A stretch of DNA of 37,797 nt from Bacillota bacterium (GCA_021798975.1 JAJZBJ010000010.1:1-37797); one strand, 5' to 3'; counted from the first letter of the stretch, positions 7,555-16,796 are shown. Program-made: numbers and translations. The notes: generated by a model from the letters alone, not told the origin.

Positions 7555-9567
7555 GTGGCATCAAAACGGCCTATCGATATGGCAGATTGGCTGAGTTTTT
7601 CGGCCGCCGGCATGCCGCGGGTGTCGCCGGATGGGCGCTTGGTCGTTTATGTGGTGACATCCAGCAACACGGCAGAGAACCGAAACGAGTCACATCTGTG
7701 GCTCTATGACACCGAAACCCAGGAGACGCGCCGCTTGACCGCGGGTCCCAAAGACCGCGAGCCCGTCTGGAATCCAACCGGCACCCGAATTGCCTTCTTG
7801 GCTCACCGGGACGGTGAGGATGCGTGTTACATAATCCCGCCTGACGGCGGTGAGGCCGAGAAGGTATCCGCGAAACTGGATGCGCCGTCCAATTTGAGCT
7901 GGAGCCCCGACGGCAAGGCGTTGGCGATGCTGGCCTTCCGGCCGCAGCCGGAGTCAGCCGTGGCCGATTTGGCCGATGCGCTGAACTCGGAGGACGACGG
8001 CGCGGCCTTTTTCCGGGCTCAGCAGGAGAGCGAGTTGCGCCTGACCCATCGGTATCCCTTCCGGTTCGATGCGGTCGGGTACTATGACGGACGGCGCAAG
8101 CACATCCACCGTGTCGTGTTGGATGGCGGGGCAGGCGATCCGGCGTCTTTGACGGAAGGGGAGTTTGATGTTACCGCGTACGCGTGGCATCCATCGAGCC
8201 AGGCGCTAACCTATGCGACCTTGCGGGACGCGCAGGACACGCACGCGGAGATGCTCTACCACGTCAACCTTCAGGGCGAGCGCCAACCACTCTTGAATCC
8301 CAAGGGCGGCGTGTCGGGTCTGGCCTGGTCGCCGGACGGGCGGTATTTGGCTTGGGTCGGTGATGACAATAGTTATGGCTGGGGAACAGAGAACCAGTTG
8401 TGGCTCTACGACGGTGAGTCCAAGGATGTCAAAAACCTGACGCAGACGCTTGACCGGCAGATCGGCGAGGTGCCCCACGGCGACGTGCGTGGCGCGGAGT
8501 TGCTGGCCGCTCCGGTTTGGAGCCCTGATGGCCGACATGTCTATGTGGAGTACCATGACTGGGGTGTCGGGCAGCTCTTGTCGGTGTCGGTGGAGACGGG
8601 GGACTGGAAACCGCTCTTACCAGACTTCGAGGGTTCGGCACACAGTCCTGCGGCCAGCGGGGATGTGCTGTACTTTGCCGGTGAAAGCTTCTACCACCCC
8701 GCGGAATTGTTTCGGGTCAGTCGCGAGGGCGGTGTGCCGGCCCGGCTCAGCCATCTCAATGACGAACTGCTCAGCCAGTTGGAGCTTGGTACGTTCGAGC
8801 GTCTGTCCATCGAACGGGAGGGTTTCACCATCGAAGGATGGTTGGGGCGTCCGGCCGGTTTTGAGCCGGATCACACCTATCCCCTCATCCTGTACATCCA
8901 CGGCGGACCCCATGGCGGATTCGGGCAGAGTTTCCGCCACGAGTATTTGATGGAGCTGGCCCAGGGACGCCTGCTGTTGTTTGCCAACCCGCGTGGCAGC
9001 CAAGGGTACGGTCAGGCCTTTGCGGCAGCCTGTATTGATGACTGGGGCGGCGAGGACTACCAGGACCTGATGGCTGTGCTGGACCACGTGATTCAGACCG
9101 GCTCGGTAGACGTGAAGCGTATGGGGGTCACGGGGATTAGTTATGGCGGGTACATGACGAACTGGGTCATCACCCATACCGGCCGGTTTGCGGCTGCCAT
9201 TTCCGAAATGTCGGTCTCCAACCATTTGTCCATGTACACTCACAGCGACATTGGCGTGGATTTCATGCAAAGCGAATTCCATTCGTCCCCTTGGCAAGCA
9301 TGGGAGCGCCTATGGGAACGGTCGCCCATTCGCTATGCCGGCTCGGTGACGACGCCCACGCTGTTTGTGGCGGGTGCCGAAGACCACCGTTGCCCACCCG
9401 AACAGAGCGAGCAAATGTATGTCGCCCTGCTTCGCCGTGACATTCCGACGGGCTATGTCCGGTTTCCGAACGCCCCGCACGGCTTTAGCGTGTCGTCGCC
9501 GCCGGAACTGCGAATGGCCCGCAGACGCCTGATGGCGGCGTGGTGGAAGCGGTATCTGTCATCGTGA
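7555..9567 (+). CDS. S9 family peptidase (acylaminoacyl/dipeptidyl peptidase type)
   Basis: A 670-residue serine peptidase of the prolyl oligopeptidase clan. The N-terminal two thirds form a beta-propeller with repeated 'SPDG' blades (MPRVSPDGRLVVYV, WSPDGRYLAWVGD). The C-terminal alpha/beta hydrolase domain has the triad Ser529 (GISYGGYM), Asp610 (GAEDHRCP) and His642 (NAPHGFS). It likely trims small peptides in the cytoplasm, since no signal peptide is present. GTG 7555 is selected because GCGAGGGA sits five bases upstream. It is followed by a strong terminator. A second S9 enzyme at 34952-36919 is of a different subgroup. Confidence 0.9.
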   Translation: MASKRPIDMADWLSFSAAGMPRVSPDGRLVVYVVTSSNTAENRNESHLWLYDTETQETRRLTAGPKDREPVWNPTGTRIAFLAHRDGEDACYIIPPDGGEAEKVSAKLDAPSNLSWSPDGKALAMLAFRPQPESAVADLADALNSEDDGAAFFRAQQESELRLTHRYPFRFDAVGYYDGRRKHIHRVVLDGGAGDPASLTEGEFDVTAYAWHPSSQALTYATLRDAQDTHAEMLYHVNLQGERQPLLNPKGGVSGLAWSPDGRYLAWVGDDNSYGWGTENQLWLYDGESKDVKNLTQTLDRQIGEVPHGDVRGAELLAAPVWSPDGRHVYVEYHDWGVGQLLSVSVETGDWKPLLPDFEGSAHSPAASGDVLYFAGESFYHPAELFRVSREGGVPARLSHLNDELLSQLELGTFERLSIEREGFTIEGWLGRPAGFEPDHTYPLILYIHGGPHGGFGQSFRHEYLMELAQGRLLLFANPRGSQGYGQAFAAACIDDWGGEDYQDLMAVLDHVIQTGSVDVKRMGVTGISYGGYMTNWVITHTGRFAAAISEMSVSNHLSMYTHSDIGVDFMQSEFHSSPWQAWERLWERSPIRYAGSVTTPTLFVAGAEDHRCPPEQSEQMYVALLRRDIPTGYVRFPNAPHGFSVSSPPELRMARRRLMAAWWKRYLSS

Positions 9568-9594
9568 GAGGGGGCCTTGAGCCCCCTCTTTTTT
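9568..9594 (+). terminator. Rho-independent terminator after the S9 peptidase gene
   Basis: GAGGGGGC and GCCCCCTC form an 8-bp GC-rich stem with a five-base loop (CTTGA) and are followed by a run of T. The stem starts directly after the stop codon. Confidence 0.92.
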
Positions 9595-9695
9595 GTACCG
9601 GGCGCCCATCCTCCGACGGGACAATACGGGAAGCGCTCCGTCGCCGGCATCATTTGCGCGTCATTTCGGGCCATTCGCAATAGACAAATAACAGC

Positions 9696-9724
9696 TTGTC
9701 GACGGCCCAGGGCGGCGGTATAGT
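9696..9724 (+). promoter_or_regulatory. Promoter of the acyl-CoA dehydrogenase operon
   Basis: TTGTCG (9696-9701) and TATAGT (9719-9724) with exactly 17 bases between, 23 bases before the start codon at 9748. A short inverted repeat GACAA...TTGTC (about 9683-9700) overlaps the -35 box and could be an operator, but that is speculative. Confidence 0.7.
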
Positions 9725-9747
9725 GGGAACCGCAGGAGGCGCAGCCA

Positions 9748-10962
9748 ATGACCCTCTATACGTTGCCAGAACGATTGTCCGAATTCATGGAAACCCACAT
9801 CTATCCCAGCGAAAAGCCTTTTCAAGAGGCCTTGAAGTCCAATCGCTGGCAGGTGCCCGAAGTTATGGAAGACTTAAAGCAACGGGCTAAAGAGGCGGGG
9901 TTGTGGAACCTGTTTTTGCCTCCCTATAATGGGAACCCCGGGCTCACCAACCGCGAATATGCTCCGCTGTGCGCCACCATGGGCCGATCGCCCATGGCCC
10001 CGGAAGTGTTCAATTGCAGTGCCCCCGATACGGGAAATATGGAAGTCCTTCTGTACTATGGATCGCCCGAGCAACAGGAGCGCTGGCTTCGGCCCCTCCA
10101 GGACGGCGTCATCCGCTCCTGTTTCGCGATGACCGAGCCGGACGTGGCCAGTTCCGATGCCACCAATATTCGCACGGCCATTCAGCGCGACGGACACGAG
10201 TATGTCATTACAGGACGCAAGTGGTGGTCCACGGGCGCGGGCCATCCCAACTGCCGCGTGGCCATCGTCATGGGCGTCACCAATCCTGAGGCCCCTCGCC
10301 ATGAACGGCAATCGCTCATTTTGGTGCCCATGGATACCCCGGGGGTGCGCGTTGAGCGGCTTCTGACGGCCTTTGGCTATGACGATGCCCCCTCTGGGCA
10401 TGGGGAAATTATCTTTGACCATGTCCGGGTGCCGGATTCCGCCATCATTTGGGGGGAAGGCAAGGGATTTGCGATGGCCCAAGGCCGCCTGGGACCAGGG
10501 CGCATTCACCATGCCATGCGCCTCATCGGGGCTGCCGAACGCGCGCTGGACTTGATGGTGGAACGGGTGTTGGATCGAACCGCCTTTGGCCGGCCGCTGG
10601 CCGATCAAGGGGTGATTCGGCAATGGATCGCGCAGTCCCGCATAGACATCGAGCAAGCCCGCCTCCTCACCCTGCATGCGGCGGAGCAGATGGACCGGGG
10701 AGGCAGCAAGGCGGCCCGGCGGGAAATTGGCATGATTAAAGTGGTGGCGCCCAATATGGCAACCCGCGTTATCGACCGGGCCATTCAAGCATTCGGCGGA
10801 GCCGGTGTGGGGCCTGATGTGCCCTTGGCGGCGCTATGGGCCAGCGCCCGCACCTTGCGGCTTGCCGATGGGCCGGACGAGGTGCACTTGGACCAACTGG
10901 CCCGTGATGAAATACGGGCAGCGCGCGAGCGGCTGGCATCCGGCCACCCGCCCACGCCCTAA
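9748..10962 (+). CDS. Acyl-CoA dehydrogenase, ACAD10/ACAD11 (LvaC)-like
   Basis: A 404-residue FAD acyl-CoA dehydrogenase. Family marks are [16 protein letters not shown] (about residues 125-140, FAD/substrate contact), [12 protein letters not shown], a [18 protein letters not shown] helix, and the C-terminal [15 protein letters not shown] and LADGPDEVH. The wording is that of the subgroup containing the ACAD domains of mammalian ACAD10/11 and LvaC of Pseudomonas putida, which act on phosphorylated 4-hydroxyacyl-CoA. It opens an operon with SDR, acyl-CoA ligase and APH-kinase genes, the partners expected for that chemistry. The ATG at 9748 has AGGAGG about eight bases upstream. Subgroup membership is recognised by eye; the substrate is inferred. 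Confidence 0.9.
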   Translation: MTLYTLPERLSEFMETHIYPSEKPFQEALKSNRWQVPEVMEDLKQRAKEAGLWNLFLPPYNGNPGLTNREYAPLCATMGRSPMAPEVFNCSAPDTGNMEVLLYYGSPEQQERWLRPLQDGVIRSCFAMTEPDVASSDATNIRTAIQRDGHEYVITGRKWWSTGAGHPNCRVAIVMGVTNPEAPRHERQSLILVPMDTPGVRVERLLTAFGYDDAPSGHGEIIFDHVRVPDSAIIWGEGKGFAMAQGRLGPGRIHHAMRLIGAAERALDLMVERVLDRTAFGRPLADQGVIRQWIAQSRIDIEQARLLTLHAAEQMDRGGSKAARREIGMIKVVAPNMATRVIDRAIQAFGGAGVGPDVPLAALWASARTLRLADGPDEVHLDQLARDEIRAARERLASGHPPTP

Positions 10963-10976
10963 AGGAGGCGACGAAA

Positions 10977-11747
10977 CTGACCATACAGGAGCTGTTTGAT
11001 TTACGGGATCAGGTGGCCATTATTACCGGCGGCGGCCGCGGGTTGGGACTGGCCATGGGGGAGGCGCTGGCAGAGGCGGGGGCGTCTCTGGTGCTGGCAT
11101 CCCGCAAGCTCGAAACCGTCCAAGCGGCTGCGGATGAGCTGAACCGGTCCGGCTATCGCGCCTTGGCTATGCGCCTTGACGTATCTAATCCCGATGATAT
11201 TGATGCGGTGGTGGATGCGACCCGGCGCCAGTGGGGCCGGATCGACATTCTCATCAACAACAGCGGAGCCACCTGGGGGGCGCCGGCGCTAGAGATGCCG
11301 CTCGAAGCGTGGCTCAAGGTGATGCGGGTCAATGTCGACGGAACCTTCCTGATGAGCCAGCGCGCGGCGCGCGTCATGCGGGAACTGGGAGGGGGCCGGA
11401 TTATCAACATCGCCTCGGTCGCCGGCCTGATGGGTACCGACCCCCAGACCATGGATGCAGTCGGCTACAGCACCAGCAAGGGAGCCATTATTGCCATGAC
11501 CCGGGACTTGGCCTTCAAGTGGGCGCCCTACAATATTCGGGTGAATGCGATTGCACCCGGCTTTATCCCCACCAAGATGTCCCAAAGACTTATCGAGCAC
11601 CACGGGGACTTGATTCGGACCGGCATTCCCTTGAGGCGGTTTGGCACCACCGACGACGTGAAGGGAGCGGCCCTGCTCTTGGCATCGCGCGCGTCCGACT
11701 ACATGACCGGCGCTGTGCTGACCGTGGACGGAGGCGTGTCCGCCTAA
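10977..11747 (+). CDS. Short-chain dehydrogenase/reductase (LvaD-like), probable CTG start
   Basis: A classical SDR of 256 residues. The NAD(P) motif TGGGRGLG is at residues 17-24, NNSGA in the middle, and the catalytic Ser (INIASVAGL), Tyr164 and Lys168 (YSTSKGA) are all present. The family normally begins 'xIQELFDLxxxVAIITGG'. Here that segment is encoded, but the only start with a ribosome site is CTG 10977, eight bases after AAAGGAGG. The first GTG (11013) would delete the beginning of strand 1 and has no ribosome site. It starts 14 bases after the dehydrogenase stop. By context it would reduce a 4-oxoacyl-CoA or oxidise a hydroxyacyl-CoA. Confidence 0.88.
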   Translation: MTIQELFDLRDQVAIITGGGRGLGLAMGEALAEAGASLVLASRKLETVQAAADELNRSGYRALAMRLDVSNPDDIDAVVDATRRQWGRIDILINNSGATWGAPALEMPLEAWLKVMRVNVDGTFLMSQRAARVMRELGGGRIINIASVAGLMGTDPQTMDAVGYSTSKGAIIAMTRDLAFKWAPYNIRVNAIAPGFIPTKMSQRLIEHHGDLIRTGIPLRRFGTTDDVKGAALLLASRASDYMTGAVLTVDGGVSA

Positions 11748-11780
11748 GCGGACGCGCAATTGGACAGGAGGACATGAGAG

Positions 11781-13388
11781 ATGCCAGTGGAAGAACGGGC
11801 TCGGGCATTGTATCCCGACTTTGTCGCTCATGAGGTGGAGGTGCCGGACTGGCGCTTGGAGGATGTGCTGAGGCGTTCGGCCGGTCAGTTTCCGGACCAG
11901 CGCGCCCTCATTTTTTATCAGCGCCATTGGACTTATCGCGAATTTCTCGCGGATGCGCAGCACTTTGCCCGCGCGCTGCAGGACCGGGGTCTCAAGGAGG
12001 GAGATCGGGTCGCTCTTATGCTGCCCAACTGCCCCCAATATGCGATTGGCTATTATGGGGTGTTGATGGCGGGAGGCGTAGTGGCGCAGGTCAATCCCCT
12101 GTCCGTGGAGCGGGAATTGCAATATCTCTTGGAGGACTCCGGCGCCACAATGATTATCGCGCTCGACCAGGTGTTGCCGCGGGTCTTGGCGGTGCAAGGG
12201 GCCACCGTCATCGAGCGGGTGCTGGGGGTCAGTCTGGGTGGAACGGTCGCACTCGAGGGCGTTGAAGACTTTTGGGAGGTCTTGCGGTCCGCGTCATCGG
12301 ATATTCCCGAGGCGCCGGTCGGCGACAACCAAGCGGTGGCGGTGCTGCAATACACCGGCGGCACCACGGGCCGTTCGAAAGGGGCGATGCTCACACATCG
12401 CAATCTGGTGGCCAATCTCGTGCAAATTCTGGCCTACAATCCCCAGGGCATGGCCATGGGGGGCGAATCCTTTCTCTCGGTCATCCCGCTGTTCCACATT
12501 TACGGGGTGGAGTGTTGCCTGAACTTGTGCGTCTTTATGGGCGGGAAGCTGGTTCTGCTGCCCCGCTTCGATGTCACAGAGGTGCTGGAGACCATTCGCG
12601 ACCAGCACGTGACTCTCTGGCCGGGCGTGCCGACCATGTATGTCGCATTGCTGCAGCGGCCGGACGTCAGCGAATACGGCGTCGACAGCATCCGTATCTG
12701 CAACAGCGGCAGCGCGCCCATGCCGGTCGAGCTCATGGAACGGTTTGAGACGATGACGGGCGCGGCGATTCTGGAAGGCTATGGACTGTCTGAGACGTCC
12801 CCCGTGACTCATACCAACCCGTATTGGGGCGTCCGAAAGCCGGGCACCGTGGGTTTGCCCATGCCGTCCACCGAGTATCGGGTGGTCGACCCGAACACCG
12901 GGAAGGATCTGGAGCCCGGAGCGTTGGGCGAGATCTGGGTGAGAGGCCCCCAAGTCATGAAGGGGTATTGGAATCGACCGGATGAGACCCAGGCGGCGTT
13001 AGTGGACGGCGGGTGGTTTCGGACCGGCGATTTGGGATCCTACGATGAGGAAGGCTATCTTTCCATCATGGATCGCCTGAAGGACCTCATCATCGCGAGC
13101 GGGTACAATGTCTATCCGCGGGAAATCGAGGAGCTGCTGTATCAGCACCCTGATATTGTCGAGGCGGTGGTGGTGGGGGCGCCGGACGCCTATCGCGGCG
13201 AGACGGTGCGGGCGGTGATTGTCCCGCGCCCCGGGTCGGGATTGACCGTGGAGCAGCTGAACGAGTACTTGGCCCGCAATTTGGCAGCCTACAAACGGCC
13301 CAAAATGATAGAGTTCCGCGACAGTCTCCCAAAGAGTGCGGTCGGAAAGATCCTGCGCCGGGTGGTGCGGGACGAGAAGCGGTCCTAA
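11781..13388 (+). CDS. Acyl-CoA synthetase (AMP-forming; FadD/LvaE-like)
   Basis: A 535-residue adenylate-forming ligase that activates a carboxylic acid to its CoA thioester using ATP. The P-loop YTGGTTGRSKGAMLTH is near residue 191, GYGLSETSP near 333, FRTGDLGSYDEEGYL near 414, the hinge DRLKDLIIASGYNVYPREIEE after it, and the catalytic lysine in PKSAVGKILRR near 517. Length and motifs fit medium/long-chain FadD proteins; in this operon it would supply the CoA ester for the dehydrogenase, SDR and kinase. AGGAGG lies about ten bases before the ATG. The acid used is not determined by sequence. Confidence 0.93.
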   Translation: MPVEERARALYPDFVAHEVEVPDWRLEDVLRRSAGQFPDQRALIFYQRHWTYREFLADAQHFARALQDRGLKEGDRVALMLPNCPQYAIGYYGVLMAGGVVAQVNPLSVERELQYLLEDSGATMIIALDQVLPRVLAVQGATVIERVLGVSLGGTVALEGVEDFWEVLRSASSDIPEAPVGDNQAVAVLQYTGGTTGRSKGAMLTHRNLVANLVQILAYNPQGMAMGGESFLSVIPLFHIYGVECCLNLCVFMGGKLVLLPRFDVTEVLETIRDQHVTLWPGVPTMYVALLQRPDVSEYGVDSIRICNSGSAPMPVELMERFETMTGAAILEGYGLSETSPVTHTNPYWGVRKPGTVGLPMPSTEYRVVDPNTGKDLEPGALGEIWVRGPQVMKGYWNRPDETQAALVDGGWFRTGDLGSYDEEGYLSIMDRLKDLIIASGYNVYPREIEELLYQHPDIVEAVVVGAPDAYRGETVRAVIVPRPGSGLTVEQLNEYLARNLAAYKRPKMIEFRDSLPKSAVGKILRRVVRDEKRS

Positions 13389-13414
13389 GAGCAGATTGAC
13401 CTCAGGAGTTGTCG

Positions 13415-14461
13415 ATGGACGAACTCATTCCGGTGCGCGCGGGCGAGGAGTTGCCGCTCGCGGTGCTGCATCCCTATCTGAATCGCATTGTCCCCGGCAC
13501 GGCGCCGGCGGACTGGGAAGTCCGCCAATATGGAGCCGGCCACTCCAACTTGACCTATCTCCTGCGGGCACCCGGAGCAAAGGTGGTGCTGCGCCGTCCG
13601 CCTCTGGGCCGCTTGGCCCCGCGGGCTCATGATATGGCGCGGGAATATCGGATATTAGAGGGATTGTCGGCCTACTACCCCTATGCACCGCGCGTCTATT
13701 GGCTGGAGGCGGAGTCATCGCCGCTGGGAGCCCCGTTCTTTCTCATGGAAGCTAGGGAAGGGGTCTTAGTGGATGAGGCGTGGATGCAGGCGCATCCATC
13801 GGAATGCGGAGCGGGGTTGGCAGGAGTCCTGGCCGAACGACTGGCTGACCTGCATCGCATTCCATGGCGCGAGACGCCGTTGGCCCAGATGGTGAAGCCG
13901 GACGGCTTTATGCGGCGGCAAGCGGAAGGCTGGGCTTCCCGCTATCAAACGACCAAGGCGGAGGACGTGCCGGGAGACCGGGAGCTTTGCCAATGGCTCT
14001 TGGATCACGTTCCCGAGTGGGGTGAGGCGTCGGTGATCCATTATGATTTCAAGTTCAACAATGTACTGTTTCGCCCCGACCTAACCGACCTGGCGGGGGT
14101 GTTCGACTGGGAAATGGCGACCGTCGGAGACCCCATGGCGGATGTGGGCGTGGCCATGAGCTATTGGGTTGAGGGGGATGATCCGCCCATCTTGAAGTCA
14201 GCCTTAGGTGAAAAGCCGGTGACGGCGACGCCGGGATTCCCGGGCCGCCGGGAGTGGCTGGAGATGTATGCCAAGGCCAGCGGCCGAGACGTTCACGATT
14301 TCAGCTATTATCTAACTTTCGCCTACTTTAAGCTGGCTGTGATTGTCGCGCAGATCTATGCCCGTTACCGGCACGGACAAACCCAGGATCCCCGGTTTCA
14401 ACATTTCGGTGCGGCGTGCCGCGACCTCGTCGCGGTGGCGCTGAGCGCCCGAAGCGTATAA
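13415..14461 (+). CDS. APH-type phosphotransferase (ACAD10/11 N-domain, LvaA-like)
   Basis: A 348-residue kinase with the aminoglycoside phosphotransferase fold. GAGHSNLTYLL is the nucleotide loop, VLRRPP contains the ATP-binding lysine/arginine region, the Brenner-type catalytic loop is VIHYDFKFNNVLF (from residue 207), and the metal site is GVFDWEMATVGDP (from 229). This is the family fused to acyl-CoA dehydrogenase in mammalian ACAD10/11 and separate as LvaA in Pseudomonas, where it phosphorylates 4-hydroxyacyl-CoA. Its position next to an ACAD10/11-type dehydrogenase supports that role over antibiotic resistance. ATG 13415 has CAGGAG six bases upstream; the TTG at 13409 lies too close to that site. 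Confidence 0.88.
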   Translation: MDELIPVRAGEELPLAVLHPYLNRIVPGTAPADWEVRQYGAGHSNLTYLLRAPGAKVVLRRPPLGRLAPRAHDMAREYRILEGLSAYYPYAPRVYWLEAESSPLGAPFFLMEAREGVLVDEAWMQAHPSECGAGLAGVLAERLADLHRIPWRETPLAQMVKPDGFMRRQAEGWASRYQTTKAEDVPGDRELCQWLLDHVPEWGEASVIHYDFKFNNVLFRPDLTDLAGVFDWEMATVGDPMADVGVAMSYWVEGDDPPILKSALGEKPVTATPGFPGRREWLEMYAKASGRDVHDFSYYLTFAYFKLAVIVAQIYARYRHGQTQDPRFQHFGAACRDLVAVALSARSV

Positions 14462-14544
14462 GTTCGACGCCAAAAGGCGAAAATCTCTTTTTGGACAGGG
14501 CGGGCCGGGCAGCCGACCGCGCCTCATTTGCTACGCGTCGTGCC

Positions 14545-14572
14545 AGGGGTCTCCCACGGGGGACCCCTCTTG
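14545..14572 (+). terminator. Terminator-like hairpin after the 4-hydroxyacid operon
   Basis: A 10-bp stem (AGGGGTC core, with one G-U pair) closes on a CACG loop, 14545-14568. Only a short TCTT follows, so termination may be partial. It lies 83 bases after the kinase stop. Confidence 0.55.
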
Positions 14573-14620
14573 CCTGACCCGCATACGATAGCAGGAAGGT
14601 ATTTTCAGGAATTTGAGGGG

Positions 14621-15160
14621 GTGATTTCCATCGCACACCAGCGACCAGGGCGTTTCCTTTGCCGGTGGGCCCAAGTGGCTCTGTACACGATGGGGTTCGG
14701 TCTGCCTGAGGTCCAGATCCCGGCTGGCAGCCGGCGCACGCGTACGCTGTTCCGGATTCTGAACTGGCCTTGGACCACCATCGCGGCTGCCGTTGCGGTC
14801 GGAACCGCGGGCAACCGGTTTCCCGCCCTGTCCGAAGGATACCTGGTTGCGGGATTAGCGGTGTCGGCGACCGTGGCCCATGTGGCGCCGACCTTGGCCG
14901 AGATGGCTGCCAAGATCCCCGGCGGGGCCGTGTCGGCTGAGATGCGCCGGTCGGTGCCGGAAGCGGTCGCCGCGAGTCGGCGGGCCTTGGGCTGGGCCTT
15001 GATGGGTTTTCTCGGGGTGCCCTGGCTGCTCCCTCACCATCACCGCTTGGCCTGGCTGGCTCTGGTGGTGCCGGCCTCATTCGCTGGACGGGCGCTGTGG
15101 GAGTCATGGTGGTGGCGGGTATCTGGGTGGCTTAGCCGATCGCTGGGGGGCCGTGCTTAA
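14621..15160 (+). CDS. Hypothetical membrane protein
   Basis: I do not recognise this 179-residue protein. It has about four hydrophobic segments: around WPWTTIAAAVAVGTAG, YLVAGLAVSATVAHVAP, ALGWALMGFLGVPWLLP and LAWLALVVPASFAGRAL. Arginine-rich loops lie between. The start is uncertain: GTG 14621 follows a GAGGGG sequence closely, an in-frame TTG at 14528 lies upstream of the terminator hairpin, and an ATG at 14690 is also possible. It is convergent with the permease gene at 15234. Confidence 0.55.
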   Translation: MISIAHQRPGRFLCRWAQVALYTMGFGLPEVQIPAGSRRTRTLFRILNWPWTTIAAAVAVGTAGNRFPALSEGYLVAGLAVSATVAHVAPTLAEMAAKIPGGAVSAEMRRSVPEAVAASRRALGWALMGFLGVPWLLPHHHRLAWLALVVPASFAGRALWESWWWRVSGWLSRSLGGRA

Positions 15161-15162
15161 GC

Positions 15163-15190
15163 CCGCTTGGACGCAACGCGCACCAAGCGG
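15163..15190. terminator. Inverted repeat between convergent genes
   Basis: CCGCTTGG (15163-15170) and CCAAGCGG (15183-15190) form a perfect 8-bp stem with a 12-base loop, three bases past the membrane protein stop and 43 bases past the permease stop. No T-run is present on either strand. It probably marks the shared 3' ends. Confidence 0.4.
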
Positions 15191-15233
15191 CCCCACCCGG
15201 AAGGGCGAGGCCGCCGTATGAACGGGTCGTCAG

Positions 15234-16775
15234 TTACTTCGCTGCCGCGACGTCTGCTTCCGGCTCTATTGGCTGATCCAGCCGGGACGCAATCCCCCAG
15301 GGCAGGAACAGGGCCAAGGATACCACAACCACAATGATGGTGCCGATGTCGACATTGAACCAGTTCTTGGCACCCACACCGCCGACGTAGGTCATGGCCG
15401 TGAGGAACACGATGTAGACCATATACCAGAGGGCGTTGCCCAAGTTTTCCTTGACGCGGTAGACGAGCCCGAACACGATGGAAGCCAACGCCAACAGCAC
15501 CGTGGCATAGGGTACCGACGGCCATCCGCTCCAATAGATAATGGCAGACGCCGAAGCGAAGGCAATCACGGCCACCACATTGCCGTGCTTCAAGAATCCT
15601 TTCTGTCCCAACCGACGCAGGGACATCATGGCGGGCGGATTGACGGCGAAGCCCATGTAGCCGGCCACCACGGCGTCGCTGATGAGGCTGTAGATGGACG
15701 GCAGCGGCGCGGCGATATAGGCGACGATCGCTCCCACCACCGTAAAGGCGACCAATGCCCAAATCGGGATGGCGGTGTTTTGCGTAATCTGCCGCATCTT
15801 CTGGCTGACTAGCCCGGTCCGGCTCATCGCCAGCATGACGCGGCTCCCAGAGCCTTGGTAGATGTATCCCGTCACGAAAGGTCCGAGGATGGCGATGATG
15901 GCGGTGATGACAATGAGCCAAGCCACATGCGAATTGCTGGAGATGGTCAGAAAGGGATTGCCAGGGATGCTGGACAGGCCGGCCCAGTGCCCGGCTGCGA
16001 TGTGGAGTCGCGCCCAGTTGATGGAGGCCAACAAGCCGACCGACAGCAGTAAGTAGAGAACGGCCTGGCCGATGACGACCCAGACAATGGCCTTTCCCAA
16101 CTGCCGAGGATTTTTAATTTCTTCGGCATAGTCCGGCAGGACGCGAATCCCACCGAAGGCGAACATGCCGAGTGGGATGGCTGCGAACAAACCGCCGGCC
16201 CCAAACGGAACGAGTCCCCCATAGTGGCTGAAGTTGTCGAAGTGGCTAAAGCCGATGAAGCCCAGAGCGACCAACAGATAGAGCACCAGCTTGACGGCGC
16301 CCAGGAGGTTGGTGGAGCGGGCGAAAGCCCGTATTCCGTAGTAGTTGAAGGGCAGGAAAATGAGCATCAGGATGATGCCCAATACGGCACCCGCTGTTGT
16401 CGGATTGCCGCCGGTTGCAATGAGGTGCGGATAGAAGTAGTTGACACCTTCTACGGTCGCCAGCGCTTCCACGGGAGGGATGAACAAGTACCAAATCAAG
16501 TCCGCAAAAGCGCCGATCATATTCGTGGCCTTGCCGTGGCTGTAGAGGCTGTATCGCGAAGGGCCGCCCGCTTCCGGATAGGTTAGGCCCAAATCGACAT
16601 ACGTCAGCCCGATGAACATGTACATAACGGCGCCGATAACCCAGGCGAGCACAACGCCGGGTCCTGCAACCGCCGCCATGCCGGCTGTGCTGAACAGCAC
16701 CCCAGTTCCGACAGCGCCGGCAATGCCCAGAATCAGCAAGTCGAAGAAGGTGAGTTGGCGCCTAAGTTGCCCCAC
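15234..16775 (-). CDS. APC-superfamily amino acid permease
   Basis: A 513-residue, very hydrophobic transporter of the amino acid-polyamine-organocation superfamily. The opening LTFFDLLILGIAGAVGTGVLF contains the helix-1 break GAVGTG, followed by YPEAGGPSRYS and a broken helix 6 (MFAFGGIRVLPDYAEEIKNP) that matches the 'FxGxE' substrate region, although the usual Glu is at a different place. Twelve or more helices are expected. GTG 16775 is chosen because AAAGGA lies nine bases upstream and the preceding in-frame residues are polar and cross a promoter and hairpin. The substrate is unknown; the next gene upstream is an N-acyl amino acid hydrolase, so an amino acid product is plausible. Confidence 0.85.
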   Translation of the reverse strand: MGQLRRQLTFFDLLILGIAGAVGTGVLFSTAGMAAVAGPGVVLAWVIGAVMYMFIGLTYVDLGLTYPEAGGPSRYSLYSHGKATNMIGAFADLIWYLFIPPVEALATVEGVNYFYPHLIATGGNPTTAGAVLGIILMLIFLPFNYYGIRAFARSTNLLGAVKLVLYLLVALGFIGFSHFDNFSHYGGLVPFGAGGLFAAIPLGMFAFGGIRVLPDYAEEIKNPRQLGKAIVWVVIGQAVLYLLLSVGLLASINWARLHIAAGHWAGLSSIPGNPFLTISSNSHVAWLIVITAIIAILGPFVTGYIYQGSGSRVMLAMSRTGLVSQKMRQITQNTAIPIWALVAFTVVGAIVAYIAAPLPSIYSLISDAVVAGYMGFAVNPPAMMSLRRLGQKGFLKHGNVVAVIAFASASAIIYWSGWPSVPYATVLLALASIVFGLVYRVKENLGNALWYMVYIVFLTAMTYVGGVGAKNWFNVDIGTIIVVVVSLALFLPWGIASRLDQPIEPEADVAAAK

Positions 16776-16796
16776 AATCTCACATCCTTTGAGGTT

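Noticed and set aside
9874-10788. A 304-codon open frame antisense to the acyl-CoA dehydrogenase gene
   Set aside because: It has no ribosome site or recognisable domain, and its composition (rich in His, Arg, Gly and Pro) is that of a shadow frame in GC-rich DNA. The opposite strand holds an unmistakable gene.
13415-14461. Aminoglycoside resistance by the APH-type kinase
   Set aside because: The wording of the catalytic loops and the operon context match the ACAD10/11-LvaA kinases; nothing suggests a resistance cassette.
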